Part shown: positions 7,801 to 16,604 of the stretch, piece after piece
Numbering within the stretch: the stretch's first letter is position 1
Layout: each line of letters begins with the position of its first letter
Assembly: GCA_937958295.1 (NCBI GenBank)
Contig: CALFEY010000031.1
Span: 1 to 34,073, forward strand
DNA: 34,073 nt
Reading direction: 5' to 3'
Origin: an uncultured Pseudomonadota bacterium
GTDB taxonomy: Bacteria; Pseudomonadota; Gammaproteobacteria; Burkholderiales; Casimicrobiaceae
Position numbers and translations under genes: made by a program
The notes under the pieces: generated by a model
The model's input: the letters and a program-made list of their open reading frames with translations, nothing else
What the model was told of the DNA's origin: nothing
Database searches by the model: none

Positions 7801-8786
7801 CGCACGGCACCGTCGATCTGGCGCTCGTCCCTTACCGCAGCCCGCCTTGGCTTCTCGGCGGCCACGCACAGACGATCTATCCGTACCTCGTGAAGCGCCC
7901 GCCGGTGACCTACCGGCGCGAGCGCGTGACCACGCGCGACGGAGACTTCTGGGACTTCGACTGGCTCGATATGCCCGCGGCCGCCGATGCGCCGGTGGTG
8001 GCGCTATTCCATGGCCTCGAAGGCGGCGCCGGCTCGCACTACGCCGTGCTCCTGATGACGCATCTCGCCGCCCGCGGCTGGCGCGGGGTGGTGCCGCACT
8101 TCCGCGGCTGCGGCGGCTCCGCGAACCTTCTGCCCCGCGCGTATCACTCGGGCGACCACGAGGAGGTGGACGATATGCTGCGCGCGCTGCGCGCTCGCGC
8201 GGGTCCGCATGCCCCGCTATACGCGGTGGGCGTGTCGCTCGGCGGCAGCGCCCTCCTCAACTGGCTGGGCCGCGCGGGCAGCGCGGGCGCGACCCTCGTG
8301 AGCAGCGCCGCGGGCGTGTCGGTCCCCCTCGACCTCATGGCCGCCGGCATCGCCATCGGCCAGGGGCTCAACCGGATCTACACCGCCCACTTCCTGCAAA
8401 CGCTCAAGCCGAAGGCGCTCGCGATGGCCGAGCGCTTCCCGGGCACGCTCGATGCCGCGCGCATCCGCACCGTGCGCACGATGTGGCAGTTCGACGATGC
8501 CGTCACGGCGCCGCTGCACGGCTTTCGCGGCACCGAGGACTACTGGACACGCGCGTCGTCCAAACCGTGGCTGCGCCAGATCCGCATCCCCACGCTCGTG
8601 CTCAATGCGCGCAACGATCCGTTCGTGCCGGCGTTTTCGCTGCCGGGGCCGGCGGACGTGTCGCGTAGCGTGACCCTCGAGCAGCCTCCCAGCGGAGGAC
8701 ACGTGGGGTTCATGACCGGCCCCGCGCCCGGTCGCATGGACTGGCTGCCGAAGCGGCTCCTGGACTTCCTCGACCGCAGCCGCTAG
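7797..8786 (+). CDS. YheT-family alpha/beta hydrolase
   Basis: A 329-residue alpha/beta hydrolase. The N-terminal PYRSPPWLLGGHAQTIYPYL is typical of the YheT (UPF0017) group. The nucleophile elbow is GVSLGGS, the acid is in LVLNARNDPFVP and the histidine in PSGGHVGF. The oxyanion region reads LFHGLEGGAGSHY. The physiological substrate is unknown; relatives are annotated as esterases. The only start that keeps the conserved N-terminus is TTG 7797, which overlaps the TGA of the CYTH-CHAD gene (TTGA) and suggests translational coupling. The start codon is the uncertain part. Confidence 0.88.
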   Translation: MTHGTVDLALVPYRSPPWLLGGHAQTIYPYLVKRPPVTYRRERVTTRDGDFWDFDWLDMPAAADAPVVALFHGLEGGAGSHYAVLLMTHLAARGWRGVVPHFRGCGGSANLLPRAYHSGDHEEVDDMLRALRARAGPHAPLYAVGVSLGGSALLNWLGRAGSAGATLVSSAAGVSVPLDLMAAGIAIGQGLNRIYTAHFLQTLKPKALAMAERFPGTLDAARIRTVRTMWQFDDAVTAPLHGFRGTEDYWTRASSKPWLRQIRIPTLVLNARNDPFVPAFSLPGPADVSRSVTLEQPPSGGHVGFMTGPAPGRMDWLPKRLLDFLDRSR

Positions 8787-8849
8787 CTGTGCCCGGACGC
8801 GCCGGGCAATCGTGAGAAACTAGCGCATCCCTCTTCCGGATTCTGTCGC

Positions 8850-10226
8850 ATGCCCACCTTTCCTCGCGAGATCTTCAAGGCCTACGATATCCGCGGCATC
8901 GTCGGCAAGACGCTGACCCCCGAGATCGTGCGCGCCGTGGGTCAGGGCCTCGGCACGCTGGCCCTGGAGAGCGGCCGTACCAAGGTCGCCATCGGCCGCG
9001 ACGGCCGCCTGTCCGGACCCGAGCTCGCGGCGGCGCTCGCCGATGGCCTGCGCGCCGCCGGCGCCGACGTCGTCGACCTCGGCATGGTCGTCACGCCCAT
9101 GACCTACTTTGCGGCGCAGCACCTCGACACTGGATGCAGCGTAATGGTCACGGGCAGCCACAATCCGCCCGACTACAACGGCCTCAAGATGGTGATCGAC
9201 GGCGCCACGCTCTCCGGCGACGACATCCAGGCACTGCGCGAGCGCATCGAGCAAGGGCGCGTGGTCACGGGCTCGGGCGCCTACTCGCAATACGACATCG
9301 GCCCCGCCTACATCGACCGCATCACGAGCGACGTCAAGCTGACGCGCACGATGCGCATCGCCGTGGACTGCGGCAATGGCGTGGCCGGCGCCTTTGCGCC
9401 GACGCTCTTCCGCAAGATGGGCTGCAACGTCGTCGAGCTCTTCTGCGACGTGGACGGCACGTTCCCCAACCACCATCCCGACCCCTCGCAGCCCAAGAAC
9501 CTCATCGACCTCGTGCAGCGCCTGCAGCGCGGCGACTGCGAGCTCGGCCTCGCCTTCGACGGCGACGGCGACCGCCTGGGCGTGGTCACCAAGGCCGGCC
9601 ACGTGATCTACCCCGACCGCCAGCTCATGCTCTTCGCCGCCGACGTGCTGAAGCGCGCGCCGGGCTCCACCATCATCTACGACGTGAAGTCCACGCGGAA
9701 CCTGAAGCCGTGGATCACCCGTCACGGCGGCGTGCCGCTGCTGTGGAAGACCGGCCACTCCTTCATCAAGACCAAGCTCAAGGAAGTGGGCGCGGCCCTC
9801 GCGGGCGAGATGAGCGGACACACGTTCTTCGGCGAGCGCTGGTACGGCTTCGACGACGGCCTGTACGCCGGCGCGCGCCTGCTCGAGATCGTCTCCCGCG
9901 AAAAGGATCCGTCGGCGCTCCTCGAGGCGTTGCCGGATGCCGTTTCCACGCCGGAGCTCAACATCCAGGTTGCCGAAGGCGAGGCCCATACGCTCGTCGC
10001 GCGCATCGCGCAGACCGAGACGTTCCCCGGCGCCACCGAGGTGATCCGCATCGACGGCCTGCGCGTGGAGTATCCGGATGGCTTCGGCCTCGCGCGCGCC
10101 TCGAACACCACGCCCGTGGTGGTTCTGCGCTTCGAGGCCAACGACGCCGCCGCGCTCGCCCGCATTCAGGGCGAGTTCCGCAAGGTGCTGGCGCGCGCCA
10201 AGCCCGGCGCGGCGCTGCCGTTCTAA
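8850..10226 (+). CDS. Phosphomannomutase/phosphoglucomutase
   Basis: Interconverts hexose 1- and 6-phosphates (Man or Glc) for nucleotide-sugar, LPS and exopolysaccharide synthesis. At 458 residues it fits the alpha-D-phosphohexomutase family (AlgC/ManB type). Domain 1 starts IFKAYDIRGIVG and holds the phosphoserine loop TGSHNPPDYNG (S103). The metal loop is DGDGDR (D237, D239, D241). The sugar specificity loop is GEMSGHTFF, and the C-terminal phosphate-binding loop RASNTTPVVVLRFE. Dual mannose/glucose specificity is inferred from the GEMSGH loop. The upstream 63-base gap holds a GC-rich hairpin (8791-8807) without a T-run, so it is probably not a terminator. Confidence 0.93.
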   Translation: MPTFPREIFKAYDIRGIVGKTLTPEIVRAVGQGLGTLALESGRTKVAIGRDGRLSGPELAAALADGLRAAGADVVDLGMVVTPMTYFAAQHLDTGCSVMVTGSHNPPDYNGLKMVIDGATLSGDDIQALRERIEQGRVVTGSGAYSQYDIGPAYIDRITSDVKLTRTMRIAVDCGNGVAGAFAPTLFRKMGCNVVELFCDVDGTFPNHHPDPSQPKNLIDLVQRLQRGDCELGLAFDGDGDRLGVVTKAGHVIYPDRQLMLFAADVLKRAPGSTIIYDVKSTRNLKPWITRHGGVPLLWKTGHSFIKTKLKEVGAALAGEMSGHTFFGERWYGFDDGLYAGARLLEIVSREKDPSALLEALPDAVSTPELNIQVAEGEAHTLVARIAQTETFPGATEVIRIDGLRVEYPDGFGLARASNTTPVVVLRFEANDAAALARIQGEFRKVLARAKPGAALPF

Positions 10227-10253
10227 TCGCAAGCCAGAAGGGGTCCGCGCGCC

Positions 10254-11468
10254 ATGGCTGCCGTGCTCACGCTCGCCGACATCGTGTCCGCGCGCGAGCG
10301 GATCGCGGGCGGCATCTACGAATCGCCGTGCGTCGAGTCGATCCCGCTGTCGGAGCTCACCGGCGCGCACATCTACTGCAAGCTCGACTATCTGCAGCGC
10401 ACCGGCAGCTTCAAGGAGCGTGGTGCACGCAATGCGCTCCTGCGCCTCACGGCCGAGCAGCGCGCCCGCGGCGTGATCGCGGCGTCTGCCGGCAATCATG
10501 CGCAGGGCATCGCGTATCACGGCAGCCTGCTCGGCATTCCGGTCACGGTGGTGATGCCCCAGTTCGCAGCCCTGATCAAGGTCACCAACTGCCGCACGCT
10601 CGGCGCCCGCGTCATCCTGCACGGCGCCGACCTCACCGCGGCCCGGGCGCACGCGGAAGAGCTCGCGGAGCGCGAGGGCCTCACCTTCATCCACCCGTTC
10701 GACAACCTCGACGTGATGGCCGGCCAGGGCACCATGGGCCTCGAGATTCTCGAGCAGACGCCCGATCTGGATGCCGTCGTGGTGCCGGTGGGCGGCGGCG
10801 GACTCCTGGCCGGGGTGGGAACGGTGATGAAGGCACTGAAGCCTTCGGTGCGCGTGGTGGGCGTGGAGCCCGATCACGCGGCGTGCTTTGTGGCGGCGCT
10901 CGCCGCCGGCGCCCCGGTGACCGTGCCGCTCGCGCCCACGCTCGCCGACGGCCTCGCGGTCGCGCTCCTCGGCACACGCCCGTTCGAGATGCTGCAGCAG
11001 GTGGTCGACGACGTCGTCACGGTCGACGAGGCGAGCATCGCGCTCGCCATCCTTCGCCTCATCGAGCTCGAGAAGAGCGTGGTGGAAGGGGCGGGGGCAA
11101 CGCCGCTCGCCGCCTTCCTTGCCGGCAAGCTCGACGGCTTGCGCGGCCGGCGCGTGGTGCTCGCGCTATGCGGCGGCAACATCGACCTCACGATGCTCGA
11201 TCGCGTGATCGAGGTGGGCCTCGTGGCCGACGGCCGCCTCACGCGCTTCACCGTGTCGATCGCCGATCGGCCTGGCGGGCTCGCCCGGCTCGCCGAGGTC
11301 ATCGCCAGCGCGGGCGCGTCGGTCAAGGAGATCGTGCACGACCGCGCCTTTTCCGGGCCCGACCTCTCCGCGGTGCGCGTGGTCTGCGTGGTGGAAACCA
11401 CGGGCCACGAGCACGTGCGGACCCTGCATGCCGCGCTTCACAAGGCCGGGATCGCGATCGTCGCGTGA
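10254..11468 (+). CDS. Threonine ammonia-lyase (PLP) with C-terminal ACT domain
   Basis: Deaminates L-threonine (and serine) to 2-oxobutyrate. The 404-residue protein has a fold-type II PLP domain (about 1-320) with the Schiff-base lysine K54 in RTGSFKERGARNAL, the SAGNHAQGIAYH loop and the phosphate-binding GGGGLLAG. An ACT domain (about 327-404, TVSIADRPGGLARLAEVI) follows. The single short ACT domain and total length match the tdcB/one-ACT type rather than the roughly 510-residue biosynthetic IlvA with two ACT-like units. The allosteric ligand is unknown. An AGAAGGGG site upstream supports ATG 10254. It is the last gene of the run from 5091. Confidence 0.92.
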   Translation: MAAVLTLADIVSARERIAGGIYESPCVESIPLSELTGAHIYCKLDYLQRTGSFKERGARNALLRLTAEQRARGVIAASAGNHAQGIAYHGSLLGIPVTVVMPQFAALIKVTNCRTLGARVILHGADLTAARAHAEELAEREGLTFIHPFDNLDVMAGQGTMGLEILEQTPDLDAVVVPVGGGGLLAGVGTVMKALKPSVRVVGVEPDHAACFVAALAAGAPVTVPLAPTLADGLAVALLGTRPFEMLQQVVDDVVTVDEASIALAILRLIELEKSVVEGAGATPLAAFLAGKLDGLRGRRVVLALCGGNIDLTMLDRVIEVGLVADGRLTRFTVSIADRPGGLARLAEVIASAGASVKEIVHDRAFSGPDLSAVRVVCVVETTGHEHVRTLHAALHKAGIAIVA

Positions 11469-11498
11469 GCTCCGGCGGGCGGGCCGCCGCCCGCGACG

Positions 11499-12641
11499 TC
11501 AGGCGCGCGCCTGCGGCGGCCGCAGGAGCGCGACCTCCTCTTCCGGCGGCAGGTAGTCGGCCCCGTCCAGGAACACGGGATCGGCCACCACGGCCTGGCC
11601 ATTGCGGATGGCCGTGGTGCCGATCCAGTTGCCGACGGTGGCTTGGTGGTCACCGCGACGGATGCGGATGCGGCCGATCGGGCTGTCGTATTCGAGCCCG
11701 CGAAACGCCGCGACGAGCGCCTCGGTGTCGGTGGTGCCCGCGCGCGCGAGGCCCGCGGCGATCGCCTGGAAACCCATGTAGCCGATGAGCGCCGCGGCGT
11801 CGGGCTCGGCGGCGAAGCGCCGCCGGAAGTCGCGCATGAACTGGAGGTGCGAAGGCCGCGCGTCCTGCTCCCCCGGGTAGCCGAGCACGAGCCAGCCCTC
11901 CGGCGTTTCCGCGCCGGTGGTGGTGAGGTACTCGGGGTCGCCCAACGGACTGATGAGCGTGGTGCGCTCGAAGAGGCCCCGCTCGCGCCCCAGCCGCACG
12001 AACGGCAGCAGGTCCGACCCGTACACGATGCTGAAGATTACCTCGGGCTCCGTGGCCACCAGCGCATCGACAGTCGCCGCATCGAGCGAGCCCAGGTCGA
12101 AGTGCACGTCGGGCGCGAACACCACGTCCGGCCGCAGCTTGGCGAACGCCTCGCGGGCCATGCGTCCGATGCGCTTGCCCCCGGCATACGAAGGCGCGAT
12201 CACCGTCCAGCGCTTATGCGGCAGGCGCGCCGCACGCGAGGCCAACATGGCGATCATCATGGCTTGCGACGTGCGGATGCGGAACACGTAACGGCTGCCC
12301 TCCTCGCGCGTCATCGCATCCGTACGGGGCTCGGTGGCGACGAACACGCGCTTCAAGCGGTCGGCGACCTCGGCCACGGCAAGCCCGATGTCCGAGGTGA
12401 AGGTGCCCGCCACCAGGTCCACCTTGTCGTCCTCGATCAGCGCGGCGGTCACCCGCTGCGCCTGCGCCTTGTCAAGACCGTCGTCGGCGTAGACCACCTC
12501 CAGGGGACGACCCAGCACGCCCCCGGCGGCGTTGACTTCCGCCACGCACATCTCGATGCCGTAGCGGTAGGTGGTCATGAACGGAGTGAGGGCGGAGGGC
12601 GAGTAGGTATTGACCTCGCCGATGCGGATCGGTGTCGTCAT
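11499..12641 (-). CDS. ABC-type substrate-binding-like protein without signal peptide
   Basis: A 380-residue type I periplasmic-binding fold (Peripla_BP_5/6; Leu/Ile/Val or amide-binding relatives). It begins IRIGEVNTYSP and continues YGIEMCVAEVNAAGGVLGRPLEVVYADDG and VAGTFTSDIGLAVAEVADRL. The C-terminal end has the usual SPIGRIRIRRGDHQA. The mature domain starts at residue 5, so there is no signal peptide, and no in-frame extension could supply one. It follows the Bug/TctC gene by 28 bases and no ABC permease or ATPase is nearby. It could be a cytoplasmic ligand sensor of the AmiC kind, or a binding protein with a lost leader. Its place at the end of the nicC operon suggests a pyridine, amide or acid ligand, which is inference. 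Confidence 0.82.
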   Translation of the reverse strand: MTTPIRIGEVNTYSPSALTPFMTTYRYGIEMCVAEVNAAGGVLGRPLEVVYADDGLDKAQAQRVTAALIEDDKVDLVAGTFTSDIGLAVAEVADRLKRVFVATEPRTDAMTREEGSRYVFRIRTSQAMMIAMLASRAARLPHKRWTVIAPSYAGGKRIGRMAREAFAKLRPDVVFAPDVHFDLGSLDAATVDALVATEPEVIFSIVYGSDLLPFVRLGRERGLFERTTLISPLGDPEYLTTTGAETPEGWLVLGYPGEQDARPSHLQFMRDFRRRFAAEPDAAALIGYMGFQAIAAGLARAGTTDTEALVAAFRGLEYDSPIGRIRIRRGDHQATVGNWIGTTAIRNGQAVVADPVFLDGADYLPPEEEVALLRPPQARA

Positions 12642-12669
12642 GGAAGTTCCGGAGCGGGCGGGGTCGAGG

Positions 12670-13635
12670 CTACTGGGGCTGGATGCCGGCGGAGCGAATC
12701 TTGGTCTCCCACGAATTGCGCTCGGACTTGAGGTACGCGATGTACTGCTCGGGCGTCATGGGATCGGAGACCCGGCCGGACGCGGCCATCTTCTGCCGCA
12801 CCTCCGGATCGCGCAGCAGGTTGGCGGCGGCCTTCACCAGCTTGTCCTTCACGTCGGCCGGAATGCCGGCAGGGGCCATGAGGCCAATCCACGCATTCAC
12901 CGACATGTCGAGGCCCTGCTCGTGGGTCGTGGGCACGTTGGGCAAGTCGGCACGACGCTGCTTGGAGGCCACGGCGAGCGCGCGGATCTTGCCCCCGGCG
13001 AGTTGCGGCAGGCCCACAGTCTGGTCCACCCACATGAAGTCGATCTGCCCCCCCAGAAGGTCGTTCAGGGCGACGCTGTTCCCCTTGTAAGGCACCGCCA
13101 CCGCCTGGCCGCCGATGAGCTTCAAGTAGGTGAGGCCCGCGACCTCCGTGGTGGTCGAGCCGAAGCCGAATGACGCCTTGCCCGGGTTGGCCTTCACGAA
13201 GGCGTTGAGGTCGGCCACGCTCTTGATCGGCGACTCGTTGCGCACGACCAGGAAGAAGTCGGCGTCGATGAAGTTCGAGATCGGCTGGAAATCGGTCTCG
13301 ACGTTGTACGGGACCGACTTGTACAGCGCATTCGCCGACGAGTGCGTCGCGGAGCCCGCCATGAGCAGGACGTACCCGTCGGGAGGAGACTTGGCCACGA
13401 GCTCGGTGCCGATCATGCCGTTGGCGCCCGGCTTGTTCTCCACGATCACCGTCTGGCCGAGGTCCTTGGTAAGGCCGGTGGCCACGTGCCGGCCCATCGA
13501 GTCCACGCCGGTACCGGCGGCATAGGGGACGATGAGGCGAATGGGCTTGCTCGGATAGGTGTCGGCCGCGGCGGCGGAAGCTACCGCCAGCATCGCCAGG
13601 GCCAGGCAACAGGTTCGAAATGCGCTCTTCATCAT
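12670..13635 (-). CDS. Bug/TctC-family tripartite tricarboxylate transporter binding protein
   Basis: Periplasmic solute-binding protein of 321 residues. The signal peptide is MMKSAFRTCCLALAMLAVAS then AAAA, with mature DTYPSKPIRLIVPYAAGTG. Further Bug-family marks are VIVENKPGANGMIGTE, ATHSSANALYKSVPYN and the DQTVGLPQLAGGKIRALAV region. GAGGAG six bases upstream fixes the start at 13635; a longer form from 13701 hides the signal peptide and is rejected. No tctA or tctB membrane genes are near, as is common for orphan Bug proteins. The family binds carboxylates, and Bordetella Bug27 binds nicotinate and nicotinamide. Given its nic-cluster position, nicotinate or a pathway acid is a plausible ligand. 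Confidence 0.92.
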   Translation of the reverse strand: MMKSAFRTCCLALAMLAVASAAAADTYPSKPIRLIVPYAAGTGVDSMGRHVATGLTKDLGQTVIVENKPGANGMIGTELVAKSPPDGYVLLMAGSATHSSANALYKSVPYNVETDFQPISNFIDADFFLVVRNESPIKSVADLNAFVKANPGKASFGFGSTTTEVAGLTYLKLIGGQAVAVPYKGNSVALNDLLGGQIDFMWVDQTVGLPQLAGGKIRALAVASKQRRADLPNVPTTHEQGLDMSVNAWIGLMAPAGIPADVKDKLVKAAANLLRDPEVRQKMAASGRVSDPMTPEQYIAYLKSERNSWETKIRSAGIQPQ

Positions 13636-13723
13636 CAAGGGCTCCTCGCAAGGATGGAACGTCGCGCGGCGTGGTCCGCCGGCGTGGCAACATGCCTCCA
13701 CAGCATCGCCGTCACTGCGTGGG

Positions 13724-14755
13724 TCACGGCTTCATTTCTTCGCACACGATCGTGCCGTCGGCCACGATGACGCGGCCGTCGAGCTCGAGCGTGCAGTTGC
13801 GCAGCGGCATGTCGACGTGGCACGGCGTGTCGTTGGTGCCGCCAAGCTCCACGTTGGGGCCGGTGGAGAAGAGGACGTTGCCCAGGAACGCGAGGCTGTC
13901 CATCCCGAGCTCCTTCTGCGGGTCGCTGATCGCCATGTGGTGCCAGCGGGCGTTCTGGTTGAGCCCCCAGCCGATGTGCGAGATCGCATAGGCCCGCCCG
14001 TCGAAGGACGCCATGTAGTCGCGCAGCAGTGCGGCATCGAGCCCGTCGCCTTCGATCGCCGTCACCCGTCCCCGCGTGATACGCAACGTGACAGGGTCCT
14101 GCACGTAGCGCCGGAAAGCGCAGATGATGTCGCCGCGGTCGAGCACCACCGTCCCGTCGACACCGGTGTCGGTTCCCTGCGTGAAGAGGAACCCCGACGG
14201 CCAGTGGTCCCAGCGGCCGGGCGTGTCGGTGTATCCGTACTCGGTCATCACCGGGTACTGGCCAAGCTCGTAGCGAACATCGGTGCCGGCCGGCGAGGTG
14301 ACGCGCAGCGTGCGCGCCGCGCGCAGGAGTCGCTCGCCGTGCTCCACGCGCCGCCGCAGCTCCGGCGTGGGGAACATGCGGCGCAGCACTTCCGGCGGCT
14401 CGAGCACCATCAGCATCCGCACGCCCGCGGCGGTGATCTCGAGCTGCTCGCGCGAGAAGAGCAGCATCATGAGGTCCACCACCATGTCGCAGCGCTTGAG
14501 CGCCTCGATCGCCGGGCGGTTGCCCGCGAGCGCGGTCTGCCCGACGTTCTGCAGCACGGTGCCCGACATCGGTCGCGGCGGGACGTTCACGTGTACCGCC
14601 GCGGCGCCCTGAAGCTGGGCGGCCGCAAGGAAGGCCTGCGCGTAGTCTGCCCGCGCCTGTCCCTCGCTCAGCACGCCGAGCGTCTGCCCGGGACCCAGGG
14701 CGGAGAGCTCGAGCTGCGCCCGGAACAGTCCCACGAGATCGGAATCGACGCCCAT
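13724..14755 (-). CDS. nicX: 2,5-dihydroxypyridine 5,6-dioxygenase
   Basis: Fe(II) extradiol-type dioxygenase that opens 2,5-dihydroxypyridine to N-formylmaleamate. The 343 residues match Pseudomonas putida NicX along the length. Examples are LGQYPVMTEYGYTDTPGRWD followed by HWPSGFLF, then ISHIGWGL, LFSTGPNVELGG and TPCHVDMPLRNC. The metal ligands known in NicX (His, His, Asp) appear as H260, H313 and D315 with the same 53- and 2-residue spacing. Start ATG 14755; its upstream neighbour nicF ends 2 bases before. An in-frame extension from 15028 lies inside nicF and is rejected. It sits with nicC and nicF in one minus-strand unit. Confidence 0.93.
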   Translation of the reverse strand: MGVDSDLVGLFRAQLELSALGPGQTLGVLSEGQARADYAQAFLAAAQLQGAAAVHVNVPPRPMSGTVLQNVGQTALAGNRPAIEALKRCDMVVDLMMLLFSREQLEITAAGVRMLMVLEPPEVLRRMFPTPELRRRVEHGERLLRAARTLRVTSPAGTDVRYELGQYPVMTEYGYTDTPGRWDHWPSGFLFTQGTDTGVDGTVVLDRGDIICAFRRYVQDPVTLRITRGRVTAIEGDGLDAALLRDYMASFDGRAYAISHIGWGLNQNARWHHMAISDPQKELGMDSLAFLGNVLFSTGPNVELGGTNDTPCHVDMPLRNCTLELDGRVIVADGTIVCEEMKP

Positions 14756-14757
14756 CG

Positions 14758-15414
14758 TCACCTCCGCGCCACGTCCGTTGCCGAGCCGGCGCGCGCAAGG
14801 CGCGCCAGCACTTGCCCGATCTCCTCTGCCGGGAGGACATCGGCGTATTTCTGGTCGAGCTCGAAGAGGGCGTTGTCGTGCGAATGCACCGCACGATCGG
14901 CGCACGCATCCGCGGCCACGAGCACGCGAAAGCCGTGGCTGATGCCGTCCACCGCCGTGGCGCGCACGCAGCCCGACGTCGTGCATCCGGCAAGCACGAT
15001 CGTGTCGATCCCATGGCCCACGAGCCACGGCAGGAGCGTGGTGCCGAAGAACGCCGATGCCTGCGTCTTGTGCAAGGCGAGCTCGCCCGCCCCGGGCAGG
15101 AGCTCGGGAACGAAGTCGACGGCGCGGCTACCGTGGACGAGCGACGCAAGCGCGGGCACCTTGCGCGCCCACATCCCGAGCGTGCCCGGCGCCACTCCGT
15201 AGACGATGCGGGTGTGGGCGACGGGCAGCGCATGCGCCCGCGCGATGTCGAGAAGACGACGCGCCACGGGAATGGCGCTCTCGACGTTGCCTCCGCCCAG
15301 CAGATCGGGATCGCGAAAGCCCACCGTGAAATCGACGAGCACGAGCGCCGGCCGCACGCCGGCCCCCATGCGCTGGGCAAAGCCCTGCCTCGCGTAGATG
15401 CCCGTCGCGTCCAT
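14758..15414 (-). CDS. nicF: Maleamate amidohydrolase (isochorismatase fold)
   Basis: Hydrolyses maleamate to maleate and ammonia in nicotinate breakdown. A 218-residue cysteine hydrolase with the isochorismatase-like catalytic triad D28 (LVLVDFTVGF), K116 (LHKTQASAFFGT) and C149 (GCTTSGCVRATAVDG). These positions are one residue off the NicF triad known from Bordetella (29/117/150). N-carbamoylsarcosine amidases share the fold, but the position between nicC and nicX makes maleamate by far the most likely substrate. The gene is 3 bases from nicC and 2 from nicX, so it is co-transcribed. ATG 15414 is the natural start. Confidence 0.92.
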   Translation of the reverse strand: MDATGIYARQGFAQRMGAGVRPALVLVDFTVGFRDPDLLGGGNVESAIPVARRLLDIARAHALPVAHTRIVYGVAPGTLGMWARKVPALASLVHGSRAVDFVPELLPGAGELALHKTQASAFFGTTLLPWLVGHGIDTIVLAGCTTSGCVRATAVDGISHGFRVLVAADACADRAVHSHDNALFELDQKYADVLPAEEIGQVLARLARAGSATDVARR

Positions 15415-15417
15415 GCG

Positions 15418-16572
15418 TCAGGCCGAGGCGGACACCGAAACCGGCGCCGCGAGCGGCACGCGGAACACGTCGTAGCCGAAGACCCACGAGGGGTCGGTCT
15501 CGTGGCGCAGCCAGCGGTTGCGCCCCGACTCGGCCTGCACGGCCGAGGCGCGCTCCACGCGGTTCGCGCGATAGAGGGAGAACGCCGTCTCGTGGTCGTC
15601 GAGGCCCGCCTCGCCGAGGCAGCGCACGAGCATTGCCGCGTCCTCGATGGCCATGGCGGCGCCCTGCCCCATGTGCGGCTTCATGGGATGGCACGCGTCG
15701 CCGAGCAGCACGATACGGCCGCGGTTCCACAACGGCAGCGGGGGCCGCTCGAGCAGAGCCCACTCGCTCACGTCGCCGATGGCGTCGAGGATCTTCTGCA
15801 CCCGCGGCTCGAAGCCCGCGAAAGCCGCGCGCATGGCCGGCAGGTCGCCAGGACGCGAGGTGCCCGACTCGTCCCACGTGGCGACCGGCACCCCCGTCAC
15901 CACGTAGAACTCGTGGCGCTCGCGAGTGAGGAAGTACACGATGATGTGCGTGGTGTCCGTCCACCACTTCACGCAGTCCTCGATGGCGAGCCCGTTCAGT
16001 CGCGCAGTGGGAAACACCGCGCGATGGGCGACGTAGCCGCCGTAGTGCGCGGGCTCAGGCCCGAGCAGGATCTCCCGCACGCGCGAGTTCACCCCGTCGG
16101 CCCCGATCACGAACGAGAAGGCTGCGGTGGTGCCGTCGGTGAAGCAGAGCTCCACGTCGTCGCCGCGATCGCGCACGTCGGCCACGCGCTTGCCCATGCG
16201 CAACGCGCCCGCGGGAATCGCATCGACCAGGAGCGACTGGAAGTCGCCGCGGTGCACGGTGAGATACGGAGCGCCCCACTCGTCGCGCGCGCGCTGCCCG
16301 AGCACGAGGCGACCGGTGAGCTCGCCCGTGTCGAAGCTACGGCTGGTGAACGCCGCAGGCTCCGCGCCCACGCGGACGAGCGTGTCGAGCACGCCGATGC
16401 GATCGAGGACACGATTGACGTTGGGGCTCAAGTGAATGCCGGCGCCAAGCCGCGTGACCGTGCTGCTCTGCTCGAACACCGTTACGCGATGGCCCGCCTG
16501 GCCCAGGAGCGCCGCCACGGCACTGCCGCCCAACCCCGCGCCGATCACGGCGATGTGTTGCTGCCTTGCCAT
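15418..16572 (-). CDS. nicC: 6-hydroxynicotinate 3-monooxygenase (FAD)
   Basis: Flavin monooxygenase that decarboxylates and hydroxylates 6-hydroxynicotinate to 2,5-dihydroxypyridine using NADH and O2. It has 384 residues: FAD-binding GAGLGGSAVAALL (11-23), the RLGAGIHLSPN loop with H47, the DG motif region IGADGVNSRVRE (156-167), CVKWW (200-204), Y213 in HIIVYF, and GDACHPMKPHMGQG (second FAD motif). H47 and Y213 correspond to the active-site His47 and Tyr215 described for P. putida NicC. It is the first gene of the nicC-nicF-nicX-bug-SBP unit, with GAAAGGAAG nine bases upstream of ATG 16572 and a well-formed promoter at 16605-16633. Confidence 0.94.
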   Translation of the reverse strand: MARQQHIAVIGAGLGGSAVAALLGQAGHRVTVFEQSSTVTRLGAGIHLSPNVNRVLDRIGVLDTLVRVGAEPAAFTSRSFDTGELTGRLVLGQRARDEWGAPYLTVHRGDFQSLLVDAIPAGALRMGKRVADVRDRGDDVELCFTDGTTAAFSFVIGADGVNSRVREILLGPEPAHYGGYVAHRAVFPTARLNGLAIEDCVKWWTDTTHIIVYFLTRERHEFYVVTGVPVATWDESGTSRPGDLPAMRAAFAGFEPRVQKILDAIGDVSEWALLERPPLPLWNRGRIVLLGDACHPMKPHMGQGAAMAIEDAAMLVRCLGEAGLDDHETAFSLYRANRVERASAVQAESGRNRWLRHETDPSWVFGYDVFRVPLAAPVSVSASA

Positions 16573-16604
16573 CGCTAGTTGCTTCCTTTCGTTCCGATGT
16601 AATG

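Noticed and set aside
8791..8807. GCCCGG-N5-CCGGGC hairpin before the phosphomannomutase gene as a terminator
   Set aside because: No T-run follows on either strand and the genes on both sides run the same way.
8820..10877. A 685-codon minus-strand open frame opposite the phosphohexomutase and threonine ammonia-lyase genes
   Set aside because: Composition (His, Arg, Gly, Ala rich) is typical of the antisense frame of GC-rich genes; both sense genes are certain.
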